64,000 bases of DNA, taken from assembly GCF_038396675.1 (NCBI RefSeq), contig NC_088920.1:29459501-29523500 (forward strand), in the 5' to 3' direction. Both the position numbers and the translations under genes were made by a program. Origin of the DNA: Hydra vulgaris (Eukaryota; Cnidaria; Hydrozoa; Anthoathecata; Hydridae). Numbering within the stretch: position 1 is the first letter of the stretch; the number at the start of each line of letters is the position of its first letter. The notes below the pieces were generated by a model, which saw nothing but the letters and a program-made list of their open reading frames with translations, made no database searches and was not told the origin of the DNA. Below are positions 48,254 to 59,615 of the stretch, piece after piece.

Positions 48254-48555
48254 TCTCAAAGTCAACAGTTTTTAGCGCAAGTTATCACATTCACAATTTT
48301 TGACATGTTCTGCATCATTGACTGTATCACGGACGTACTGAGAGCAACAGACATTGTGCCAGTCTCTCCAATTTTGCCCAAGAGTGAACAGTATTGATGC
48401 ACAAATAAGAGCACAAGCACTGTACTATATTGACCTGTACTGTAATGGTTTCCGCTTCAAAGACATTTCCTGTAACATTGGACGTATATTTCGTAAATTA
48501 AATTTTAAATTTTAATGTTTTTTTTTTTACTTTAAAAGTTTGAAAAAATTTGAAG

Positions 48556-48629
48556 CCCCTTCGGGTCCCCTTGGACGTTGGGGGCCCCCAGGCAGCTGCC
48601 TGGTTTGCCTGTTAGTAGGCACGGCCCTG
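48556..48629 (-). repeat. hAT terminal end (GC-rich), right border of the element at 46.8-48.3 kb
   Basis: Read on the minus strand the border begins CAGGGCCGTGCCTACTAACA and continues GC-rich (GCAGCTGCCTGGGGGCCCCC). This end type regularly accompanies DUF4371-type hAT transposases. It lies 370 bp upstream of the transposase start. I did not find its partner at the other side. Confidence 0.6.
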
Positions 48630-49048
48630 TTTCTACTATATGATTTCGTTTTCTTATTTCTCATCGTAGCATATAATAATAAAAAACCATTTGACTGAAT
48701 TTGAAAACAAATTTGAGTAAAAAACTTCAGACCAAAAACTATTTATTTTTATATAAATATTTATATTCATATATAAATAAATATTATATATATTTATAAT
48801 TATATATTTTTTGTATATAATTTATATATAACTTTTTGCTTTGTTTTTTATCCATTAATTTTTTTTTTCAAGTTTTTGCGAATTAATTATAATTTAGTTA
48901 TAAGATTCACATAATTATGCATTATTTGTCATATTTTGATATGATTCACATAATTATGCATTAACTATGTGACTATTAATATGTTATTATGACCAGAGAT
49001 TATGCGACTGTTTTTGCATTAAATATGAATGTTTTATGTTATCATGAC
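48630..49048. other. AT-rich spacer with a duplicated ACCAGAGAT block
   Basis: No gene was seen. ATGTTATTATGACCAGAGAT (48980) and ATGTTATCATGACCAGAGAT (49033) are copies 53 bp apart. Runs of TATATAAATA lie at 48750-48830. Confidence 0.4.
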
Positions 49049-49130
49049 CAGAGATGAAAAAAGTAACAGAATTTTTTACTCAAATAAAAGTAATATTACT
49101 TAAGTGAAATTTTACTCAGGTTCAAGAAAA
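49049..49130 (+). repeat. Probable left end of the BED-type hAT element
   Basis: CAGAGATGAAAAAAGTAACA at 49049 followed by TTTTACTCAAATAAAAGTAA is a terminal pattern known from several hAT families (CAGAG start, subterminal AAGTAC/GTTACT motifs). Similar subterminal motifs (AAGTTACTCTTGAGTTACTT) occur at 51185. It probably belongs to the interrupted transposase that begins near 52075. The right end is not in recognisable form. Confidence 0.45.
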
Positions 49131-49869
49131 CGTTGCAAGTCAAAAAGTACTCAAGTAAAAAGTAGATCAATTGCCACACACTTTTTGACTTTAAATTAAG
49201 GTTGTTCACGGAAGCAAAAGTTGAATTTTCGATAAAAAAAAAAAAGGTTTTCGAAACTCTATTTTTGTTTCGGTAAGTTCGAAATAATTTCAAACTAATT
49301 AATTTTGCATCGAAACGATTTTTTCATTTCGAAATTGTAAAATTTGCTTCGAAATATTATTTTGATTTCGAAATTCTAAAAATATTACCGAAACAATTTT
49401 TCACTTTCTGGAATTCTAAAATTTGCTTTGAAATATTATTGCAAGGATTAGAACCCCAAAGGTTTTTTTGCAGGGATTAGAACCTCAGGATAAGATAGAG
49501 GGTTGAGCCATTTTATGGAAAAGTGAGGAGGGGGATCAGAAAAGTTTTTTGCGTGACATAATTTGCGAACAACCCCTTATATCTACTCGATGAAATGTTT
49601 TATATAAAATATTAGCCCTCTCAAAGTGAATAAAACCTGCCTACAGCAAAAGCTACTTAAGTGTTTTTGTTTACAATTGAAATTGTAAATTTTGAACGTA
49701 GAATTTTTCAATTTCTTACTTATTGACTAATTCAAATTTTTACTTATTAATTATTGAATGAATATGCTTAAAAGTATCTTTATTCACTATTGAATAAGAA
49801 AAATTTGAACTTCTAATTCAAAATTAAATTTGAAACTAAAATGTGGTTAAACTATAGTTTAAACTAGTG
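49131..49869. other. Non-coding, with TTTCGAAAT-rich repeats
   Basis: 49250-49440 is made of recurring GAAAT(T/A)(N)TTTCG motifs with two copies of AAAATTTGCTTCGAAATATT-like blocks (about 49338 and 49420). TTGCAAGGATTAGAACCCCA (49439) is repeated nearby at 49470 in altered form. No gene was seen. Confidence 0.4.
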
Positions 49870-51675
49870 TTGTTACGACAATTAAAAAGTTCGACTATCG
49901 ACTAAATCGAATAATATATTTTTAAAAGTCGACTCGACCAAAGTCGACTCGACCAAAGTCGACTCGACCAAAGTCGACTCGACCAAAGTCAACTCGACCA
50001 AAGTCGACTCGACCAAAGTCGACTCGACCAAAGTCGACTCGACCAAAGTCGACTCGACCAAAGTCGACTCGACCAAAGTCGACTCGACCAAAGTCGACTT
50101 TTGAACATATTAAAATTTTTGAAATTATATTTTGAACAAACACTTTTTTGAAATCGATTTAGTCGAAATGAGAGAGAGGTGGGGGTAGGGGTGGGGTGGG
50201 GGAGGCTATTAATAAAAGAAATCAAGTAATTTATGTTTGTTTTATATATTTTAAATTGTATAACTTAAATATTAATGAAACAAAACAATATGAACGCAGG
50301 ATAAACTTTGCTAGGTCCCAGTGATTTAATATTGTGAAAAAGTTCCTTTGATTTCTTGATAAATATAAAATAAATATAAGTCTAAAATAGCAAAATAAAA
50401 GTAAATATAAGTTGTAAAATTAGTATATTTTATTTAGATATTATTGTTTAGATTATACTATTTAGGTCTCACAATTTAATTATCCTTAGAGCCCTAGTTA
50501 AAGAACGCAACGGATTGGCACTTTATATTGGATCGGCATTGTATGCAAATATTTTTAATTATCACATGCGAAGACTGCAAAAAAAACAACAACAAAAAAA
50601 CAACGCATAACTATAAAGTTTTTGAAGTATTATTGTACTTCAAAAACAAAAACAATAAATATTATTATTGTCTTATTATATGAAGTTGTTTAATAATGCA
50701 GGGCCTTCAAAAAAAATCTTTAGACCATAAAAAGGCAGATGCCAAAAAGCATGGGAAAAAACCCTTTTTTGGCGAGCCCTCGTTAAATGATCAGTCGTAA
50801 ATTCAGAAATACAGAAGCTAACTAACATTTTTTTGGATTTAAATTAAGTGAGATATCGAAAAAAGAAATTTTTAATTTTGATTATTTATTATTTCTAACA
50901 ATACTAAAGAAATGAAAAGATATGTTAATATAATAAAAATAGAGAAAAAGTATACAAAAATAGTGTAAGATGAAAATAATATTATTTGTACAAACACACA
51001 CCCAATGAATCTTTCCCAACCTCTTTTCAGGCCTGGTTGTTTGTATATTATTTTTTAGATACTATCTTAGAACTACGATTCGGTTACTGTTAACATTACG
51101 AATTGTTAACTTAGGCGGAATTTAATTCTAGTTAAAATACATAATTACCGGAAGACGTTATAAAGCTACTTTCAGTATATTATAAGTTACTCTTGAGTTA
51201 CTTTTAATTGTTCTCAAGTTACCGCAGATACCGGTACCGGTAACTAAAAGTAATTTTTTTGGAAGTTGCTGAAATCCTTGAATCCCTAATATAACTTCAA
51301 GAGAGTAAACAAAAAACTTAGTGCCGGATTAGGAGAGAGATCGTTGGGATGGAGGGAGAAACTATATTTTAATTTTTAATTTAATATGAAAGGAAGGGAA
51401 GGGGGGAGGGGAGGAATATTTATTCCACCTTTAAAAAATCTACATCCTATTCGACAGTCATATTCGCTTTCGTTAACAAAATAAAATTAAAAAGATTTAT
51501 AATGTTCAATCAAATAAAAAGATAATAGAAATAAGTACTATTATTCGACTAAATTGACTTTTAGTCGATTAGTAGCAAATCCAAAGTCGATTAGATCAAC
51601 TATTAGATTTTTAAAAGTCGACTAATTTCGACCAGTCGACTTTTAGTCGATTTAGACACTTTTTAATTTTAAATT
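49870..51675. mobile_element. Candidate non-autonomous element with GTCGACT-rich inverted ends
   Basis: The left end (AATTAAAAAGTTCGACTATC, TTTTTAAAAGTCGACT) is mirrored at the right end (AGTCGACTTTTAGTCGATTT, ACTTTTTAATTT, about 51620-51675). The arms are imperfect, with shared subterminal AGTCGAC motifs. The 15-bp minisatellite at 49925-50099 is an expansion of this motif at the left end. The interior is non-coding, with a GGGGTGGGGTGGGGGA purine tract near 50180. Target duplication not found; borders approximate. Confidence 0.4.
49925..50099. repeat. 15-bp minisatellite, 11 complete units
   Basis: AAAGTCGACTCGACC is repeated eleven times from 49925 to 50089 with a partial twelfth. Only one unit deviates visibly (GTCAACTC near 49988), which indicates recent expansion or homogenisation. 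On the minus strand the length divisible by three makes fake LVEST, GRVDF and RLWSS repeat peptides. Confidence 0.95.
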
Positions 51676-52070
51676 TGCATAGCGTAAGTTTAAACTTTAG
51701 ATTTAGAATTTACATAAAAGTTCGTGCGTTATTCCTAAATGATATAATTATGATATTTAAAAATTATAATATGCAATTCCCTTAAGGCCTCTAACGCACG
51801 TATATGAAATCATTGTTGCAACGTAAACGGCTAATTACTCTCTAGTGGTTATTTAGATAAGATTTACAACGATTTCAAACATATTATATTTATACCTTAG
51901 CAATCTTTTTATAACATCTCCTTAATCGCTCGGTAACCTAAGTGAAGTAACATGTGTTACAAATTTACTAATAGGATAAGTTACTAATTTATTAATATTT
52001 GTTGTATGCTACGAGTAAAAAAAGTACTTGCTTTTTAGTTTGAATAAACACGATCAATCCGTTACTAAGA
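50100..52070. other. Non-coding region between the minisatellite and the hAT transposase
   Basis: No gene was seen on either strand. It includes the rest of the GTCGACT-ended candidate element to about 51675 and then AT-rich DNA with scattered GTTACT/AAGTAA motifs (51170-51250 and 51930-52040) that may be hAT subterminal repeats. A GGAAGGGAAGGGGGGAGGGG tract lies at about 51392. Confidence 0.4.
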
Positions 52071-52074
52071 AAGG

Positions 52075-52437
52075 AATAAGAAAACGAAGCTTCTTTTGGA
52101 CATATTTCGAAATAGACCAAAAGAATCAAACAAAATGAAGCATATGCTATAAGATTCTACCTTACAACAGATCGACCAGTTCAAAGCAAATCCATATATC
52201 AATTGATCATTGCATTAATTCATAAATATCTAAAAAATCAATAATTTTACTCAACGATGACGATATGTCCGATATTGAGAGCGGTAATTAGAATGTTTTT
52301 TGAGAGACTGGCCATAAAAAATTAAACAAGTTATTGGTGAATTTTATTGTTGGTACTGATCAGCCGATTTCGATACTACGTCATCCAGATTTTGTAAATT
52401 TAGTTAGTGAGTTAAACAAAAGCTAGAAAATGGCATG
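52075..52437 (+). pseudogene. BED-finger hAT transposase, part 1 of an interrupted gene
   Basis: RSFFWTYFEIDQKNQTK is the start of a BED zinc finger. After a degenerate stretch the frame reads DDDMSDIESGN and then KLLVNFIVGTDQPISILRHP, DFVNLVSELNKS, a stop, and KMACR. This is the region before the catalytic domain of ZBED-like hAT transposases. At about 52438 the frame is cut by the large inverted-repeat insertion. It resumes for 34 bp at 59582 and again at 62355. Stops within this fragment show that the gene was already dead or decayed afterwards. Confidence 0.7.
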
Positions 52438-53571
52438 CAGATAGGTTAAATCTATCGTTAAATAGTAGCCTTGTTTCCGTTAGGTATAAACTCAAAAAAC
52501 AAAAATAATCATATTTTAGAATTTTTTAAAATTATATAATTAAAATGCCAGTCTATAATTACACTGTTGAAGATGTTTAGCAGTCTCTGATAGAATAATA
52601 AGTTATTATAATAAAAAAGTGTCAACTTTGGGGTATGTGTATATATAGCCCACTATTTAAGTTAAACTTTTATATAATTTGTGATTAAGAGTTTATTATT
52701 ATTGTATATTTTATATTATTTTATGTTTCTGAAGTTAATTTTATACTATGTCTCAGCATCTCAAAACTCACAGTTGTTTTGGGACTTCCATTTTGTGCAT
52801 TGACTTATTTGTCGATTTTGCTCAGAACTATTAGTCAATTTTGTTATGTATTTAAGAGTTGCAATTAAGTATTACTAATAATACTTATTGAAAACAATCT
52901 AAGACCAAATTAACTGTAAATTTATTATGGATTTGAATCTAATTTTCAGAAAGTGACCCTAGGTACAGTTTAAAAAAAGCTTATTGTACCTAGGGCCACT
53001 AACTTTTAAACCCTTTTACTTGATGGAATTTTATTAGTATTAGTCAATTATTTATACTACTTTTATAATTATATTTTAATTTTTATAATTATAATTTAAT
53101 TTTTTATAATTACTTATACTAATACAAAGTAATTAGTATAGAGATGTGATCGTATCAGTTTTGCCTTTTTTAGACAAGTCTGGGGCCTTGAATTTGGGCA
53201 CCAAAAAAATCTGGCTATAGGTACACAAACTTCCCTTAGACCTTATTGGACCTCTTGCCTTAAAAACTTGAAAATAATATATTATTACAATTATTGATAA
53301 TTGAAGTAAATATATTGAAAAATTAACAATTTATACAACTACTTTATTTTATAGATTTTTGGTACTCTTCAAAAAACTCTAAAATTTTAGATTATTTGAT
53401 AAAGTCTGCTTATTTTCCTTAAACCAATCAATGGGAAAAAGGTTCAGAGTTTAAACTGGTAGCGGTAAAGGCTCGAAAAAAGTTATTTGTTAATGATAGT
53501 ATCGTTGTTAAAAGGGGCTGTCGAAGTTCAAATTTTTCTAAAGTTTTCTTCAAAGTTTGTCAATACAGTCT

Positions 53572-53860
53572 AAAGACGAGGCCTTAGATATTTTAAGAGA
53601 CTCACCTGGCTGGCTTAATGATACCTTGATTGATATAGCACAAAGTTTGTTTTTATATCAGTTTTCTAAAATATTTGGGTTTCCAAGTATAAAATATCTG
53701 GATTTTTTGCATTTTTAGTTGTTTTAATTCATGTGGTTTTTCGGAAAGTTACAGTTGTTTGCAATTGATTAATGCTAGAAAATCATGTTGGGTGTTTCTA
53801 AGTAATGTGTCCTGATGTTGTTTTATATTGGAAGTGTGTTTAGTTTTATGATTCACTCTT
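53572..53860 (+). pseudogene. Remnant resembling a Ulp1/C48-type cysteine protease (left arm)
   Basis: One frame reads KDEALDILRDSPGWLNDTLI and DIAQSLFLYQF before a stop at 53716. Another reads LQLINARKSCWVFLSNV (about 53755) and then PDVVLYWKCV and FYDSLFNSLS. The order W-L-N-D, then H-W-V (here C-W-V), then Y-D-S recalls the Trp, catalytic His and Asp of Ulp1-like (C48) proteases that often ride in DNA transposons. A later piece (KCIENGKLEMFSFVT, about 54020) lies where such proteins usually end. The catalytic His is replaced by Cys here and by Tyr in the other arm. The family assignment is an inference from pattern. Confidence 0.4.
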
Positions 53861-55216
53861 TAATAGTTTAAGTAAAGGTGATGCGCCATTGTTAGTGCAT
53901 AGAGCACATGAAAATGATTGTGATTTTTTCTTAAAAAGAAATGCGATGGTTTTGTGTAGCAGTATCAACCTAAGTTTAGTTATATAAAAAGATAATGACA
54001 TGCAGTAGCATTATCTGAAATGTATTGAGAATGGTAAATTAGAGATGTTTTCTTTTGTTACTGTGTCATACTGTCATAAACAGTGTGTCTTTAGTACTAT
54101 CAATGTTGTGAATATATCCTGTTATTTCTACTGTTTTTGTTTTTATGACATATTTGAATATTTAAATTCAATCAATATACAAAAATATGTTTTTTTTGTT
54201 TTTTATTGTTGGTTTGTTTATGTACCTTATGTTCTAGTTAATATTTAAAAAAATTCATTACTTATTTTATTTTTGTAAGTGTCTTTTAGATGTCTAAAGT
54301 TATACAATTGGCTAATTTAGGTCAACTATTGTTTCTTCTTTATTTTGTTATTGGCATGATGATTTGTTTTGCTCACTTTGTAGTTGTTTTTATCTTACTG
54401 TCATCAGTTATTCAACTAGGGTTATCGATATAAGATATAGTCAATAGGTACAGTTATTAAAGTCAGTTCTTTATTTACATACATTTTGTTGTAGTTGCAG
54501 TTGATTATAGCTACTATTACAACTACACCAAAAGTAGTATTTAAAAATATGGCTATGTAATTTTTAATTATAATGAGATATTTGATCAATTTTTTATAGA
54601 ATATTATGAAAGTATAAACTATTCTGGCATGTTGATATATGTCTGTTTTAACATTTTTTACATTTATTTGATTTAAAAATTCGAATCCTTCAATTAGAGT
54701 TCATTTTGTAAATCAATTTATTGACATATATTAATCAATGCATTTATTAAGTACTCTTCTGGCACAAAGGCATTTTTATAATTATTTTATTTATTCGTTG
54801 TGATTTTATGATACTACTTATATTATACTATATTTCTATTCTATGTAGGCTTGTAATTCCATGTGGAAAACTCGAATTTCGACCGAAAATGCCCAAGTTT
54901 TAACCAAGTTAAATTTTTTCAAAAGGACTTAAAAACCATGTTGTTTTATTTTGCTATTTATATTGTGTAAGGATGTTATTTTTCTCATTGATGTGTAAGG
55001 ATATTATTATATTGATTTTTTTTTCAAAATAAAGTTTTAGTGTAGCATGAAGTGTGTCGTTTCTTTATTATCGTTTTTATTTAAAACATTCTCATAGTAA
55101 GAAATAGTAAACTAAGTTTAGGTCACATTTTGTTATTATTGCGCTATGCATACATTAAGATCGCTAAAATCGTCGAATAATACCCGTCTAGGTTGTTATT
55201 CAACGGTAGTACAGTA

Positions 55217-55277
55217 GTGGTATAGTGGTAGAGCGCTCGCCTCATAATCAAAAAGTTCTGAGTTCGATCGCCACCAC
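55217..55277 (+). repeat. tRNA-like segment (SINE-like) in the left arm
   Basis: GTGGTATAGTGGTAGAGCGC has a box A-like core, CTCATAA sits at the anticodon loop position and GAGTTCGATCG is box B-like. The ends GTGGT and ACCAC can pair. The anticodon stem and T stem are poorly formed, so this is a tRNA-derived repeat and not a working tRNA gene. About 150 bp of downstream sequence to 55430 is equally conserved in the other arm and may be the SINE body. Confidence 0.55.
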
Positions 55278-55896
55278 GTCTCTGGCAGTACCGCGCTCAA
55301 CTTGTTTCTCCGTGTAGTGGTCTTGTTCGTCATGGTTTGTGTTTCGAAGTTATATTTAGAGAGGGTTGTAACAACAACTAAAGCAGCCTCTTCGACTGTA
55401 GTGTCTTTTTCGGCTTTGAGTAGATAAATTAACACACAAAAAAAAGGCTAGACACGAATTAATAAATTCTTTTCTTTTTTCTGGGATAACATCAGAATGC
55501 TGTCCTTACTATTTATCTGCGTAGAATCAAGTAACAGTTACAAATTTAACAATCGATAAGTTTAAGGGTGAAGGATAAATAATTTAACGTAAAACATTTT
55601 GCTAAAATGAACAGTTAAATTATTTAGGAATACAATAAACTTCCTTGTGAGATGACTATTTTATTTGATATCATTAATACAATGGCCTATCAAAAGCTTT
55701 TTCTTAAAAATATATTTCTTGTCATACTATACTATAAAGATATAAACTGCGATTAGAATATACATCGTGAGTTAAATATTATTATAAGTAGTAAATTATC
55801 ACTATAAAAATGCCCTAAAGTAATAACCATTCGCATGGCAAAGAAAATGCTTTTAGTTCGGTTAACGTATGTTTTTTTTTTAAGTTTGTTCGTCTG

Positions 55897-56037
55897 GTGT
55901 CACGTTAAATAAGTAGACAAAATGATATTCTGCGCATGCGTTAGTTTACGGATACTTATTTAACGTATTAAGTCACGTTAAATAAGTAGATCGTTAAATA
56001 TGTAGACAAACTGAACAATCGAGGCATTTTAACGAGT
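55897..56037. repeat. Spacer of the inverted repeat, holding two transposon ends
   Basis: The 141 bp contain GTCACGTTAAATAAGTAGAC (55899) and GTCACGTTAAATAAGTAGAT (55972) in direct orientation. The second one continues to GACAAACTGAACAATCGAGG and is the exact partner of the inverse sequence at 59524-59581. The spacer is thus the junction between two transposon termini. Confidence 0.75.
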
Positions 56038-56659
56038 CAGACGAACAAATTTAAAAAAAAACATATGTTAACCGAACTAAAAGCGTTTTCTTTGCCAAGC
56101 GAATTGTTATTACTTTAGAACATTTTTATAGTGATAATTTATTACTTATAATAATATTTAACTCACGACGTATATTCTAATCGCAATTTATATCATTATA
56201 GTATAGTATGACAAGAAATATATTTTTAAGAAAAAGCTTTTTGATACGCCATTGTATTAATGATATCAAATAAAATAGTCATCTCACAAGGAAGTTTATT
56301 GTATTCCTAAATAATTTAACTGTTCATTTTAGCAAAATGTTTTACGTTAAATTATTTATCCTTAACCCTTAAACTTAACGATTGTAAAATTTGTAATTGT
56401 TACTTGATTCTACGCAGATAAATAGTAAGGACAGCATTCTGATGTTATCCCAAAAAAAAGAAAAGAATTTATTAATTCGTGTCTAGCCTTTTTTTGTGTG
56501 TTAATTTACCTCCTCAAAGCCGAAAAAGACACTACAGTCAAGGAGGCTGCTTTAGTTGTTGTTACAACCCTCTCTCAACTCTATAACTTCGAAACACAAA
56601 CCATGACGATCAAGATCGCTACACGGAGAAACAAGTTGAGCGCGGTACTGCCAGAGACG

Positions 56660-56722
56660 TGGTGGCGATCGAACTCAGAACTTTTTGATTATGAGGCGAG
56701 CGCTCTACCACTACACCACTAC
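56660..56722 (-). repeat. tRNA-like segment (SINE-like) in the right arm
   Basis: Inverse counterpart of 55217-55277 with one visible difference (GTGTAGTGG for GTATAGTGG). It shows that the segment was already present before the two arms formed. Confidence 0.55.
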
Positions 56723-58059
56723 TGTACTACCGTTGAATAACAACCTAGACGGGTATTATTCGACGATTTTAGCGATCTTAATGTATGCATAGCGCAATTA
56801 TAATAAAAATGTGACCTAAACTTAGTTTACTATTTCTTACTATGAGAATGTTTTAAATAAAAACGATATTAAAGAAACGACACACTTCATGCTACACTAA
56901 AACTTTATTTTGAAAAAAAAATCAATATAATAATATCCTTACACATCAATGAGAAAAATAACATCCTTACACAATATAAATAGCAAAATAAAACAACATG
57001 GTTTTTAAGTCCTTTTGAAAAAATTTAACTTGGTTGAAACTTGGGCATTTTCGGAAGAAATTCGATTTTTCCACATGGAATTACAAGCCTACATAGAAAA
57101 GAAATATAGTATAATATAAATAAAATCACAACAAATAAATAAAATAATTATAAAAATGCTTTTGTGCCAGAAGAGTACTTAATAAATGCATTGATTAATA
57201 TATGTCAATAAATTGATTTACAAAATGAACTCTAATTGAAGGATTTGAATTTATAAATCAAATAAATAAAAAAAAATGTTAAAACAGCCATATACCAACA
57301 TGTCAGAAAAGTCTATACTTTCACAATATTCGATAAAAAATTGATCAAATATCTCATTATAATTAAAAATTGCATAGCCATATTTTTAAATACTACTTTT
57401 GGTGTAGTTGTAATAGTAGCTATAATCAACTGCAACTACAACAAAATGTATGTAAATAAAGAACTGACTTTAATAACTGTACCTATTGACTATATCTTAT
57501 ATCGATAACCCTAGTTGAATAACTGATGACAGTAAGATAAAAACAACTACAAAGTGAGCAAAACAAATCATCATGCCAATAACAAAATAAAGAAGAAACA
57601 ATAGTTGACCTAAATTAGCCAATTGTATAACTTTAGACATCTATAAGACACTTACAAAAATGAAGTAAGTAATGAATTTTTTAAATATTAACTAGAACAT
57701 AAACAAACTAACAATAAAAAACAAAAAAAACATATTTATGTATATTGATTGAACTTAAATATTCAAATATGTCATAAAAACAAAAACTGTAGAAATAACA
57801 GGATATATTCACAACATTGATAGTACTAAAGACACACTGTTTATGACAGTATGACACAGTAACAAAAGAAAACATCTCTAATTTACCATTCTCAATACAT
57901 TTCAGGTAATGCGACCACATGTCATTATCTTTTTATATAACTAAACTTAGGTTGATACTGCTACACAAAACCATTGCATCTCCTTTTAAGAAAAGATCAC
58001 AATCATTTTCATGTGCAACTCTAAACAATGCACAAACAATGGCGCATCACCTTTACTTA

Positions 58060-58360
58060 AACTATTAAAGAGTGAATCATAAAACTAAACACACTTCCAA
58101 TATAAAACAACATCAGGACACATTACTTAGAAACACCCAATATGATTTTCTAACATTAATCGTTTGCATACAACTGTAACCTTCTGAAAAACCACCTGAA
58201 TTAAAATAACTAAAAATGCAAAAAATCCAGATATTTTAAACTTGGAAACCCAAATATTTTAGAAAACTGATATAAAAACAAACTTTGTGCTATATCAATC
58301 AAAGTATCATCAAGGCAGCCAGGTGAGTCTCTTAAAATATCTAAGGCCTTGTCTTAAGAC
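58060..58360 (-). pseudogene. Remnant resembling a Ulp1/C48-type cysteine protease (right arm)
   Basis: Minus-strand mirror of 53572-53860. RDSPG is followed by WL and a single-base difference, and KSYWVF stands where the left arm has KSCWVF. Both can derive from an ancestral KSHW (CAT to TAT, CAT to TGT). It is disrupted by stops. Confidence 0.35.
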
Positions 58361-59581
58361 TGTATTGACAAACTTTAAAGAAAAATTTGAACTTCGACAG
58401 CCCCTTTTTACAACGGTACTATCATTAACAAAGAGCTTTTTTCAAACCTTTACCGCTACCAGTTTAAACTCTGAACCTTTTTCTCATCGATTGGTTTAAG
58501 GTAAATAAGCAGACTTTATCAAATAATCTAAAATTTTAGAGTTTTTTGAAGAGTACCAAAAATCTATAAATTAAAGTAGTTGCATAAATTGTTAATTTTT
58601 CAATATATTTACTTCAATTATCAATAATTGTAATAATATATTTTTTTCAAGTTTTATTAAGGCAAGAAGTCCAATAAGGTCTAAGGGAAGTTTGTGTACC
58701 TATAGCCAGATTTTTTTAATGCCCAAATTCAAGACCCCAGACTTGTCTAAAGAAGGCGAAACTGATACGATCACATCTCTATACTAATTACTTTGTATTA
58801 GTATAAGTATATTGACTTATACTAATAAAATTCCATCAAGTAAAAGGGTTTAAAAATCAGTGGCGCTAGGTACAATCAGCTTTTTTTAAACTGTACCTAG
58901 GGTCACTTTCTGAAAATTAGATTCAAATCCATAATAAATTTACAGTTAATTTGGTCTTAGATTGTTTTCAATAAGTATTTCTAGTAATACTTAATTGCAA
59001 CTTATAAATACATAACAAAATTGACTAATAGTTCTGAGCAAAATTGACAAATAAGTCAATGCATAAAATGGAAGTCCCAAAACAACTGTGAGTTTTGAGA
59101 TGCTGAAACATAGTATAAAATTAACTTCAGAAACATAAAATAATATAAAATATACAATAATAATAAACTCTTAATCATAAATTATATAAAAGCTTAACTT
59201 GAATAGTGGGCTATATATACACATACCACAAAGTTGACACTTTTTTATTATAATAACTTATTATTCTATCAGAGACTGCTAAACATCTTCAACAGAGTAA
59301 TTATAGACTGGCATTTTAATTATGTAATTTTAAAAATTTTAAAAATACGATTATTTTTGTTTTTTGAGTTTATACCTAACGGAAACAAGGCTACTTATTT
59401 AACGATAGATTTAACCTATCTAACGGAAGCTTTGCGCTGTATCTGCGCAGGCGTTACGCTTGCGCAGAACTGACTGTCTACTTATTTAACGATCTACTTA
59501 TTTAATGTGACACTGGGTTAGCATAATGCCTCGATTGTTCAGTTTGTCTACTTATTTAACGATCTACTTATTTAACGTGAC

Positions 59582-59615
59582 AACGGTGAGCGAGAAATTA
59601 ATTCCATCAACCGTG
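59582..59615 (+). pseudogene. BED-finger hAT transposase, part 2 (34-bp island)
   Basis: Between the end of the large insertion and the start of the P-like element, one frame reads TVSEKLIPSTV. It joins CR of part 1 and ADILKS of part 3 in sense. The island proves that two insertions hit the same gene a few codons apart. The last ten bases ATCAACCGTG are also the left target copy of the P-like element. Confidence 0.7.

Larger units (their letters stand above)
52438..55896 (+). repeat. Left arm of a 7.1-kb inverted repeat
   Basis: From AGATAGGTTAAATCTATCGT to TTTGTTCGTCTG the 3.46 kb recur in inverse at 56038-59421, with scattered substitutions and small gaps only. The arms keep the same content in order: a decayed protease-like frame, AT-rich sequence, and a tRNA-like segment. 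The outermost about 100 bp of the element (present on the right) are missing at this left border. Confidence 0.9.
56038..59421 (-). repeat. Right arm of the 7.1-kb inverted repeat
   Basis: Inverse copy of 52438-55896. Small differences show independent decay: for example the frame at 56498-56740 has AVKE- and QLYNF-type changes relative to the left-arm counterpart at 55196-55435, and the protease-like remnant differs at the former catalytic histidine. The arm continues outward into about 160 bp of terminal sequence not present at the left border. Confidence 0.9.
55972..59581. mobile_element. 3.6-kb DNA transposon with terminal repeats GTCACGTTAAATAAGTA
   Basis: The first 57 bp (GTCACGTTAAATAAGTAGAT, then CGTTAAATATGTAGACAAAC, TGAACAATCGAGGCAT) recur in inverse at the right border with one visible mismatch. 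A second, partial copy of the same end motif lies inside the right border at 59482-59515. The right arm of the large palindrome lies inside. No intact transposase was found and the target duplication is unclear, so the superfamily is not assigned. Confidence 0.6.

Noticed and set aside
49882-50225. LVEST, GRVDF and RLWSS repeat peptides on the minus strand
   Set aside because: Translation of a 15-bp minisatellite in three frames; no gene context.
54045-54248. Small hydrophobic protein (FSFVTVSYCHKQCVFSTINV) in the left arm
   Set aside because: Its mirrored copy in the right arm is disrupted differently and it overlaps the tail of the protease-like remnant; not supported as a separate gene.
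55217-55277. Functional tRNA-Met gene
   Set aside because: Box A and B-like motifs and a CAT at the anticodon are present, but the anticodon and T stems do not pair properly; a tRNA-derived repeat fits better.
55196-55435. Frame MLIYLLKAEKDTT...WWRSNSELFDYEASALPL and its mirror at 56498-56740
   Set aside because: The C-terminal half is the antisense of the tRNA-like segment; the frame is preserved in both arms simply because the arms are copies.
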